Shown here: positions 55,499 through 64,000 of the stretch, piece by piece
How the letters are laid out: every line of letters starts with the position of its first letter
Numbering within the stretch: position 1 is the stretch's first letter
Assembly: GCA_011799875.1 (NCBI GenBank)
Contig: CM022302.1
Coordinates: 185,930,942 to 185,994,941 of the forward strand
Direction: 5' to 3'
Origin: Thinopyrum elongatum
Lineage: Eukaryota > Streptophyta > Magnoliopsida > Poales > Poaceae
Length of the DNA: 64,000 nt
Position numbers and translations under genes: made by a program
The notes under the pieces: generated by a model
Databases searched by the model: none
The model's input: only the letters and a program-made list of their open reading frames with translations
What the model was told of the DNA's origin: nothing

Positions 55499-56263
55499 TG
55501 AGATATCACTAAGGGAAAGCCTCCCTTACCGGGCAGGCGAGCCTGGTCAGGTCGAGGCCGCCCCGAGGACGAATCCAATGTTTCCCCGGCAGGCTTGCCG
55601 GGGCCGCTGATGGCAAACCTCCCCGCCAAGACTGCACCGCTCCACCACATCGCAACGCAAGTAATCTATCAGTGTGGTGTCGAGCCCCCAGATGATTAAG
55701 TGGCTGTCATTTGGCACATGGAAGCCATTTGGAAGGAAAATTACCTCTATATGACACTCGTCCAGAGGCGTGTCAAGCAGACAGGTAGAAGATGACCAGG
55801 CGGCGCAGCAGGCTTGTTGGGCTGCATCCTCAGCGCGACACCTAGCAGTGCATTTAATGCACTTTGTCCTAACTATCAGAGTTAGGTATGATAGCACTTT
55901 TGGCTATCTAATCACTAGATAATGACTGCTTTGCCACTTTGGTTACCCCTTAGCCTATAAAAGGAGGGCCATGGCAACCTAAAAGAGGATTAAGACCCTT
56001 GTGTACTCATACGCGTGTAGCTACTCTTCCCAAGGCAACCTTGCTGGGTTTGAGCGCTGCGTGTTTGTCACGGTACCTCCATCAATCCACCAAAGCAGGA
56101 GTAGGGTTTTACGCTTCCCAGCGGCCCGAACCTGGGTAAAAACCACCAATGTCATCTCTGTCCTGCTGTTCCATGGCTTCTGCTCTTTGTGCATCGTGAC
56201 CTTCCCCCTTGCCGAACCACAAGGGGATCACAGCCCCATAGGTGACCGCGTTCCACCGCGACA
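55499..56263 (+). repeat. 5' LTR of element H
   Basis: TGAGATATCACTAAGGGAAA at the left, ..CACCGCGACA at the right, followed by TCTT and TGGCACGCCAGG. It contains a TATA box at 55954. Confidence 0.6.
55954..55962 (+). promoter_or_regulatory. TATA box in the LTR of element H
   Basis: CTATAAAAG about 300 bp before the LTR end: the expected retroelement promoter. Confidence 0.6.
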
Positions 56264-56267
56264 TCTT

Positions 56268-56285
56268 TGGCACGCCAGGTAGGGG
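56268..56285 (+). promoter_or_regulatory. Primer-binding site of element H
   Basis: TGGCACGCCAGGTAGGGG follows the LTR end by four bases. The TGGCACGCC start is common in grass Gypsy elements. Confidence 0.6.
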
Positions 56286-56365
56286 GAGGCGCGTGCGTGA
56301 ACCTGAGGTTGTGACCAGCACGTCAATCTTCATCATCGTCTTTTTCATCATCGGCTTCATCATCC

Positions 56366-58344
56366 ATGGCGCCCAAGAAGAAGCCCAGCGCAACAGCTCA
56401 TCCTTCCACCTCGAAGGCCCCCTCGCATGCAACCGCTGCTACTATGGGTGCAGCAGTGGCATCGAGGGATGCGGGTGCCGTAGGGGACGTGACCAGCGCA
56501 AGCGGCGCTGTCATCATTTCCCCTGCGGCCGAAGCGGGAGCAGAAGACGCTGGGGGAGGGCCGCATCAACAGCATCCCGACGGTTGTGTTCCACAGGGCG
56601 CGGGCGAGGAGAATGTGTAGTCTCCACCTCCTCACCGCGCTGGTGGGCGCAGCCGCAGCAACAACGCCCACTCTGGTGTGAGTCACGACCCCCTAGCTGC
56701 CCCAGTTCCAGGCGCAGCTACGAGGCATGCGCGTTGCCCAGGGCAGGGTAACCAAGACGAAGCGCCGAACAGGGTCATCAACTCCCAAGTGCACTCCTCT
56801 TGCCACCGTACTACCGTGGCGACTGGCTCGCAGTGACGAGAATGCGGCGCCGCCGCTACTGGTACTATCAGGAGTCGAGTGACATCGCGATCTGCCTCGT
56901 CATCTATGCCATGCACTGCTTCAGAAGCCATGGCACGAGCCCAATTCCTATTGAGATTCCCGCCAGCGGCCGATCAAATGAACGAGTGGAGAGCCACAAT
57001 TCAGAGTTTGATCGATTTCGCTGAAGCGGAAGGATCATAGCAGGCGGGCCCACCGAGCACCCACAAGCAACAACAACAGCCCGAACTGCTGACCGTGTGG
57101 AGGGGACCACCCCAATGGTGCAAACCCCTCCACGACGGCCATCGTAGAGGCTACAACCAGAACCGCGAGACCAGGAGCCCGACGAGGTATCAATGGCTTA
57201 ATCTGACCCTCGGGCCCATCGAGATCAGCGGCAGGTCCTGGAAGATCGGCGGAGGGAAGATGCGCGCGTAACTATAGAACAGTGCTGCGAAACCCACTGC
57301 CAATCTGACAGGCGCAATGGCCCAGACATCGACGAACCCGTGCCCAGTGAAGGTGGATACTTGCCTTTCGAGGTTGGGTGCCCTGCCTTCACTCGTGAGC
57401 TGCGGCAAGTCCGTTGGCCATCTGCCCGTGTTTTCAAACCAGAAATACCAGAAAAGTATGATGGAAGGCTGAACCTGGCAGAGTTCTTGAGCATCTACAC
57501 AATTGCTATTCAAGCCGCCGGAGGAGGAGATGAGAAGGTGTTCACCAACTACTTCCCTTTGGCACTCAAGCCAAATATGAGGTCATGGCTGATGCACCTG
57601 CCAGAGAATTCCATTTCGTCCTGGACTGACCTGTGCAATGAGTTTGTTGGTGCCTTCACGGGTGCCCACCAAGAACCAGGACAGCCCAACGACTTGCAAC
57701 TCCTTCCACAGAAGGAAGGGGAAAGTTTGCGAAAGTACATGCATAGGTTCAGCCGGGTGCACAGGAACATTCCAGATATCCACCCGGCAGCTGTAATTGT
57801 CGCGTTCTAGTCAAATATGCGCAATAGAAGGATACGTTCCAAGATGAACGTCCAGCTGCCCAAGACTGTGAATGAGCTATACACCTTGGTGGATAAGTGC
57901 GCCCGTACGGATGAAGGGAGGCGACTCCCCGGAGAAGAGGATGGTGTCGAAGTTGACTCAGAGGACGACGACGATGCCACTAACCCGAAGAGGAAGAATA
58001 AAAAGCGCAACAAGAAGCGTAAAGAGAAGGCAGTACTGGCTGTTGAGGGTTCTGGCACCCCTAGTACTGGCAAGAAAGCCAAGACCGAAGCCCCCGGCAA
58101 GGTAGTTGCCACGTGCACTGATTGCCGGGAGGCGGCGGCAGCCGAAAAAGTCGAGAAGACAGACGGGCCGTACTGGAAGATCCTCCGAACCAAGGGCCAT
58201 GATCTTCAAGAGTGTCATCAGGTTGAGCAACTCGTCATAAAGCAGAAAGCTGAATATGAGAAGCGCAACAAGGAGAGAGACCAAGAAGGTGCTGGCGGGA
58301 AGGGCCGAGGCGGCAGAGGAGGTCGCCGCGGCAAGAGGCCATGA
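56366..58344 (+). pseudogene. gag of element H
   Basis: ATG at 56366 reads MAPKKKPSATAHPSTSKAPS, with a TAG at 56618 and other breaks up to about 57180. The capsid part (57190-57810) includes PEKYDGRLNLAEFLSIYTIA, a SSWTDLCNEFVGAFTGAHQE passage and FSRVHRNIPDIHPAAV (Retrotrans_gag-like). A TAG at 57808-57810 follows. The last part (57817-58344) is a basic region (KRKNKKRNKKRKEK), a short CTDCREAA segment and a Gly/Arg tail, possibly nucleic acid binding. Confidence 0.75.
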
Positions 58345-59375
58345 AAATCCTGCTAGAGGCCATGAAAAGAAGGAAGGTGATGATGAAACTGATGAAGGGG
58401 ATGATGAGGAAACCAGTGAGCAAGAGTTCTAGAAGGCAACTGAGGCCCTGTGCGTTGACGGAGGCACATCTTTGCACTCCTCTCACCGCCAGCTCAAACA
58501 GTGGGCACGTGAGGTCAATGCCGTAGTGCCAGCAGCAGATTCTCGGAAGTCGCTCAAGTGGTCTTGCACGCCTATCATCTTTGATGAAGAGGACCACCCT
58601 GACCGCAACACTGCGGTATGGTGTTTGCCGTTGTTGGTTTCGCCAACAATCCGCAACCTCAAGGTCACAAAGACGTTAGTTGATGGTGCGGCAGGGTTGA
58701 ATCTGATTTGCCCCAAGGTGATTAGCAAACTTCAGATATTAGATGAAGAGCTCAAGATTACTGGCACGTTTCAAGGAATCAACCTCGGCAGGAGTCGTCC
58801 TAAGGGGAAGATTACGCTGCCGGTGACATTTGGTGGAGAACTAAACTACCGGATCAAGAAAGTTGTGTTTGATGTGGTCGATCTCCCTTTGCAGTACAAT
58901 GGGATTCTTGGTCATCCAGCCCTGGCGAAATTCATGGCGCCATCTCACTATGCCTACAACACACTAAAAATGCCAGGGCCAATGGGCGTCATGTCCATCC
59001 CGGCAGACAAGAAAGATGCAATCATATGTGTCGATAAGATGTACCGGGATGCGATCGTTGCTGAGGCCACGGAAGCTGCAGCTCCCGCCAAGGAAAACAG
59101 GAAAGGAAAGAAGGCTAGCAGGGATGCCGGCAAGGAATCCGGGAAGCGCGCCTCTCCGGAGTGCACTGCACCCATCGATGATTTGCCGGAGAGTTCCACT
59201 AGCAAGAGGTCCAGAGTTGCCTTGCCTGCTATAAAGAAGCCCCGACAGGGCTGGGTGGCGCTGATGGTACGTTCACCATCAGCTCCACCCTTGATGACAA
59301 ATAGGAAATCGCGCTCGTTGCCTTCCTGCGGGCGAATTTAGATGTGTTTGCTTGGCAACCATCTGACATCCCTGG
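58345..59375 (+). pseudogene. Protease and RT start of element H
   Basis: 58472-59341 carries IRNLKVTKTLVDGAAGLNLI, the retropepsin-like active site (Asp-Gly-Ala). Then come LPLQYNGILGHPALAKFMAP and LKMPGPMGVMSIPADKK, and after a break an FTISSTLDD segment with TAG at 59302-59304 and the RT-leading LDVFAWQPSDIPG. Element B follows directly. The protease frame begins about 130 bp after gag, so a frameshift or splice would link them. Confidence 0.75.
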
Positions 59376-59816
59376 TGTTGGTGTCAAAACTGGCAGACCT
59401 TGGAGTAGGGGGTCCCGAGCTGTGGATCTAGGATCGATGGGTAACAAGGGATGACGAACACAGTGTTTACCCAGGTTCGGGCCCTCTCGAACAGGTAATA
59501 CCCTATGTCCTGCTTGATTGTATAATGTGGTTTACAGAGTAGATCTACCTCGAGATCAGTATGAGCTAAACCCTAGGCTACGGGGGGATGAAGATAGCTC
59601 TCGCCCTAATGACTACAACCCTCTGTTTATATAGACACCGATAGGGTTAGGGTTACCCAAGATAGATTACAACAAGAGAGAAAGAGATCTCATCCACCCT
59701 TGACTTGGAGGGCACACCACGGCTTCACAGGTCTCCGGTCACCACACGGCTCCACCAGTCCAGCCCATGCACAATGGGTCGTCGTCCCGAGGACCCCTTA
59801 GTCCATGACTCCCTCA
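59376..59816 (-). repeat. LTR of element B (441 bp)
   Basis: On the plus strand TGTTGGTGTCAAAACTGGCA to ATGACTCCCTCA, similar throughout to 18352-18807. It is taken as the 3' LTR by analogy with element A. Confidence 0.8.
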
Positions 59817-60389
59817 GTAGCCCCCGAACTTGCCTCCAACGCCGAGACTTGTATCCGGTATCCATTCTGACCAGTATTCGGTTTGCGGGGCGAGTTCCTC
59901 AGCAAATCTTCCCCCTGTTCGGTACCAAGTGATGTTCGGAGTTTGAAACGGCTGTTTTACTTAACACCGAAGGTAGTAATAAAAATATCGCTCAAGCATA
60001 AATAGTGCCTTATCTGACAACTTTTTCTCCTTCAACGAAGAGTCGCTTCCGGTCATAACGCCAAGCAGTTACTATTTCTCGAAGCACGACTCGAGGCTGA
60101 CGCCATGCTTGACACGTCCCTTCAAGGTGGAGATCGTGTCCCGCTTTTCGGGGGATATGGTTAATGATCTAGATTCCCCTGCCTGCTCATAACGTTGCGG
60201 AGATATCGGGAAGTGGAGAGGCCAACGGCATGAAAAAAGGGATTTCTGGCCTGCCGACAATCTATAAAGGGGGGGGGGCTACAGTCTGCATCCCACGCCT
60301 TCTCCTACCTTCCGCACTCGCAATCCTTCAGAGCTCCAGTGCCCTTTCTCCCTGCTTCCATAGCCAATACCACTTTACCTCCTTCGACC
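59817..60389 (+). other. Leader between the LTR and the antisense ORF of element B
   Basis: Non-coding. It contains a TATA box at 60263 with a G run after it, about 125 bp before the ATG at 60390: a candidate independent promoter. Confidence 0.5.
60263..60268 (+). promoter_or_regulatory. TATA box before the antisense ORF of element B
   Basis: TCTATAAAGGG, followed by a pyrimidine-rich leader and a Met codon in good context (ACCATGGCC) at 60390. Confidence 0.5.
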
Positions 60390-63300
60390 ATGGCCAGATC
60401 CGGCGCCAATGGGAAGTGGGAGGCCTCCTCCGTCACTAGCGAGGATATACTGAAGCTGAAGGAGGCCGGTTACTTGCCGGCGAATGTTGCCCATCGAGCC
60501 CCCGAAGAGGGCCAGATCATCCCTACGCCCGAGCCAGGCGAAAGGGTAGTTTTTCTCCCCCATTTCCTTAGGGGGCTTGGATTTCCACTGCACCCCTTTG
60601 TGCGGGGGCTAATGTTTTACTATGGGCTGGATTTCCATGATCTAGCCCCCAACTCCCTCCTCCACATTTCGACCTTCATCGTCGTCTATGAAGCGCTCCT
60701 CCGGGTCCAGCCGCACTTCGGCTTATGGCTGAAGGTGTTCAACATGAAGCCCAAGGTGGTCGATGGCGAGCACGCGGACTGTGGAGGGGCCATGATCAGC
60801 AAGCTAACACGGGTCCAGTGGCTAGATGGCCACTTCATCGACACCATCCGGATGTGGGATAAGGAGTGGTTCTATATCACCGAGCCGAGGGAGGCCGCAT
60901 GGGGAGCGACCCGCACCTTCTGGTCCGGACCCCCCACCAGATTGGCCTCCCGGACCACCAAGAGTCCGGACTGGGGATGTGTTGCTGATGCCAAAGCGCT
61001 GCAGAAGCGCGTCAACAATGTAATAGAGACCGGCACGATGCTGGTCGACGTGTTCCAGATCATGCTCCACCGCAGGATCCTCCCTTGCCAAGAGAGGGCC
61101 AAGTCCATGTGGGAGCATGAGCCCAAGGATCCGGCCACTATGCGGCACCTCTTCGGCACGACTCTTGACAAGATATGGGGCCAACTATTCCAGCCCCAGA
61201 AGGAGTGGCCGGCCGATGGGAAGGACATCGGTCTTGACGTCGCGAATCCCCCAAGGGAGGTGAGTGGCATGTCTCTTCGAAGAGTATTTGGATATTCACA
61301 TTACGTGAGATTCAATCTAACCAGGTTATGTGGATTCTGCTGGGCTGGCTCGCCAAGGCCAAGAAGATCAGCGGCCTGGCGCCGCTGCCGGTGGGGCCCC
61401 AATCAGAGCAGCTAGAGAAGATGCTAGTCGTGGTGCCCTACAAGGCGCCCGCTAGGAAGGGCAAGAAGCAAGAGGCACCGGAGGCAAGGGAGTGCCTCCG
61501 CCGCAGGATCCGTCCGGGCAACCGGTCCGGAGATGCTGTGGCCTCATCCATATAGGATGGGGGCGAGGAGGAGGAGGACGAAGAGGAGAGTGCCTCTTCA
61601 CACTCCAAAAAGAGGCCGGCGTCCAAGGACGCCGAGGAGGTCCACCCTTCCCCAGCCCCAAAGAGACGACACCGGCCTAAGCTGGTTATACCTGACAACT
61701 TGGATGACGAGAAGTCCAAGGTGTCCGAGGAGCTCCCGAAGAAGGGATCCAGGGTCAAGCCCCCTGCCAGCAGGTAAGGTGTCTGTATTTTCAGCTATTA
61801 TGCTTTCAGTAGTTTGTTTTAGTTGAAGGTTAACCCCTCCGAATTGCAGTCCCCCGCATGAGCGCCCCACCGAGCAAATCTCAGAAGGGACATCTCCGCC
61901 CGCCGAGCTGGCGGACAGTGGGTCTATGGCGCACTCCGTTCCTCCTTTGGTCCCCGAAGAGGCTGAGGAGGTGCAGTCCCAAAGAACTCTTCCTCCTCCG
62001 AACACGGAGGGGAAGGTAGATGCCGTAATGGCCGAGGTCAACACCTCGGTCACCGAAGACCAGGAGGGAGCGTCCCTCCTGGCCGACGAGGGAAAAGAGT
62101 CCGGGCCATCCGGACCCCCTTCGTCGACCGCTCCCGAGCCTCCGAGGCCATCGAAGGCATAGATTCCTCCCAGCGGGGAGGGGCCGGGGAGCCAACGCCA
62201 GTGCTGAACACCTCCGCACGGGCGGTGGTGGGCTGGCCGGACACGCTGGAGGAGTCGGTGAGCAACTCCGTCACCGTTGAAGGGCATTGTACCCTTATGG
62301 GTGCGGTTATGCAGAGTGTTCGGTCCGTCCAATCCGGACTGAGCGACGTTGTCCAAGGCCTTCTAACATGCTTTGAGGTAAGTCAAGTAATGATCCTTCC
62401 TCATAATGTGGTTATAGTTCTTAGTTTAAGTAGGCCGCATACATAGCAGCCCCCGAGACTCTCCCAGGATCTTCGAAGAGACCTGCAGAGGATCAAATTC
62501 GGTAGGTCGGTTAACAATGTTGATATTTCTGATGCTAACGCAGACATCTTCCGTGGCCGCGGTTGCTAATGCCACAGCGTTAGAGGAGATGGATCGGAAG
62601 CTCAAGCTTTCCGATCAAGAGCTGGACCTTGTCAACAAACGTCTTGACGAGGCACAAGGTAAGCTATGTAAAAAGATGTGTATTTGCCAGATAGGGACTG
62701 GCCGGACCATTAACTGATCCTTTATCTTGATGATCTTGCAGCTGCTGCCGCCGAGGTCGATGGCTTAAAGGAGGCCCTTAAGAAAGCTGAGGCCGAGGTG
62801 GCCGAGAAGAGGATAGCCGCTGAGAGGGCGGTGTCCGAGCTTGAGTAGGCCAAGCGTGCTGCTAAGCAGCATGAATCTCGGGTAACCGAGGTTCAAGGGG
62901 AGCTCCAGGATGCCGCTGAGAAGATTGAGGCCCTTGAGAAGGGGCGGGAGGAGCAATCCTCCTGTTTGTCCAAGGTGGAGAAAGAACTCCAGGAGGCGAG
63001 GAGTGATGCCCGAGGTGTCCGGGAGGAGCTTCGGCAAGCCGCACAAATTGCCAATGGTAAGAAATATTTATTGCAGAGTGTGTTCAGAGGCAACAGATTT
63101 GCCCTACTGACGAGGGTCTGGAGCTCCGCAGGCATCTTCGCTGAGCCCCCAAAGAATGTGGCGGCCGCGGCGAGGCACTATGCCACTCGCGAGGAGGATT
63201 CCACGCAGCGGCTCTTTTGATCACAGTTTCCGAACTCCGAGCATCCTCACCTCCTCAGCGATCAAATGCAGCAGCTGATGGAGATGCATCGGATGTCCGA

Positions 63301-63616
63301 GCTAGCCTTGAAGGACCTCTGTGTCAGCCTGTGGCTGGCCGAGCCCATTACAGACATCTACTTCGACCTTGTGCAAAGGCTGTGGGAGGCACCGCTCCAG
63401 ATTGACGCCGTGAAGCGGTCGGCGTGCCTTGAGGGGGCGAGGCTCGCGTTTGCGAAGACCATGGTTCATTGGCCAAGGATTAATCGAATGCAGATGGCCA
63501 CTGGTCCTCCACCCCAGGGGAAGGAGCATCGCCGCCCTGAGCAGTACTTCGCGCAGGTGATGACCGGAGCGCGGGCGATAGAGGGCCAGTGTTCGAAAAA
63601 TGTAATGCTTGAGTAG
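60390..63616 (+). pseudogene. Spliced antisense ORF of element B (Transposase_28 plus coiled coils)
   Basis: Exon 1 (60390-61259) encodes MARSGANGKWEASSVTSEDI and a Transposase_28-like domain (FLRGLGFPLHPFVRGLMFYY, then LHISTFIVVYEALLRVQPHF). GT...AG gaps at 61260-61324, 61774-61849, 62378-62543 and 62659-62741 join to further exons. Exon 2 is basic/acidic with a TAG at 61553-61555. Exon 3 is Pro/Glu-rich with a frameshift near 62155. Exons 4 and 5 are a long coiled coil (LKLSDQELDLVNKRLDEA; VDGLKEALKKAEAEVAEKRI) with TAG at 62846. The last part ends with LAFAKTMVHWPRINRMQMA and TAG at 63616. Despite the name, no catalytic transposase is known for this domain. Its antisense position matches element A. 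This copy is disabled. Confidence 0.7.
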
Positions 63617-64000
63617 ATGTAGCAAGCTTGTACCAAGTGGGATTTATGCTTTATTATGCGCCCTGCAAACTTAGTGATTAAATTTTGACTCCTGTGTGGC
63701 CGTATGTTTAGTTCTGAAAGCTACCAGTCATCGGCTTCAGCCCCCAAGTGAATATCACGAAGGGTGTTTTGTTTCCGTACTGTTACCCTTAGCCAACGTC
63801 TTGGTGCCCGGAGGCGGTAGTGCGGGAACGAAACCAGGCGATCAGACTATTCAGTTTTACTGCTTTCACTTAGCCTTAGGAGCTTGACGGTGAGGACTAG
63901 GGACTAGCCCCTGGTGTATTTGTGATGTACTTGGGGGTCGAAGCCTGTCCTTTCCAATCACATGGTTTGTGTTAAGACGAACCCTTCGTGTGACACAGCG
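63617..64000. other. Spacer of element B toward its pol
   Basis: Non-coding sequence between the antisense ORF stop and the window end; minus-strand pol should begin further right. No terminator or poly(A) signal is clear. Confidence 0.4.

Larger units (their letters stand above)
55499..59375 (+). mobile_element. Element H: Gypsy retrotransposon, 5' part
   Basis: It has an LTR (about 55499-56263), primer-like site, decayed gag and protease, and the start of RT (LDVFAWQPSDIPG). Element B interrupts it at 59375; the rest of pol is beyond the window. It is inserted into the transposase of CACTA G. The left LTR boundary is an estimate, because the target duplication cannot be checked. Confidence 0.75.
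59376..64000 (-). mobile_element. Element B: second Tat-lineage Gypsy element, 3' part
   Basis: The LTR at 59376-59816 reads like the reverse of element A's LTR orientation, so this is the 3' LTR of a minus-strand element. Beyond it lies a plus-strand spliced ORF, as in element A, and gag-pol should lie beyond 64000. It is inserted into the protease/RT region of element H, with CCTGG next to its left end as a possible target duplication. Confidence 0.7.

Noticed and set aside
56242..56751. 169-codon ORF overlapping the H gag start
   Set aside because: It runs out of frame with the gag start at 56366 and has no domain; it begins in the LTR.
1..64000. tRNA or rRNA genes
   Set aside because: Only tRNA-complementary primer sites next to LTRs were seen; no cloverleaf or rRNA-like segment was recognised by eye, though a tRNAscan run was not possible.

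Overview
The window looks like intergenic DNA from a large grass genome, most likely Triticeae (wheat, Aegilops, barley or rye). Almost everything recognisable is a transposable element, many nested in one another: LTR retrotransposons, CACTA DNA transposons and Stowaway-type MITEs. I see no intact host gene, no rRNA or tRNA gene and no CRISPR array. The grass assignment rests on the look of the LTR, CACTA and MITE termini and of the element proteins, recognised from family knowledge and not from a search.

Layout. 1-4772: a probable very large LTR (about 4.6 kb) with a little internal sequence before it. 4773-18807: a Tat-lineage Gypsy element on the minus strand (call it A). Its gag-pol is broken (dual RNase H, integrase core deleted), it has one LTR at 18352-18807, and the remnant of an intron-containing ORF lies on the opposite strand at 4773-6121. 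A is split by a mostly non-coding LTR element (C, 6158-12717). 18808-29150: a lower-density stretch with four MITEs, tandem and dispersed repeats, small ORF remnants and a minus-strand pseudogene with a TATA box. 29150-32957: the right end of a CACTA-like transposon with strong subterminal repeat arrays.

32958-48941: the 3' part of another Gypsy element (E), from the integrase C-terminus to the 3' LTR. It is interrupted by a complete 6.56-kb CACTA element (33787-40344, target duplication CTA) and by a complete 5.1-kb LTR element (D, 41929-47046, target duplication GGAGG), a shorter relative of C. 49017-50343: the LTR of another element (F). 51087-55498: the left part of a CACTA element (G) with a decayed TNP2 transposase. 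G is interrupted by a Gypsy element (H, 55499-59375), and H is interrupted by a second Tat-lineage element (B, 59376 to the window end).

How the parts relate. A and B together suggest one architecture: 3' LTR, a TATA-driven, spliced antisense ORF (Transposase_28-like N-terminus plus long coiled coils), then gag-pol on the opposite strand, then 5' LTR. This convergent antisense gene is the most interesting feature. Most reading frames in the window carry in-frame TAG codons where a glutamine codon is expected, as predicted for decay of methylated CAG sites.
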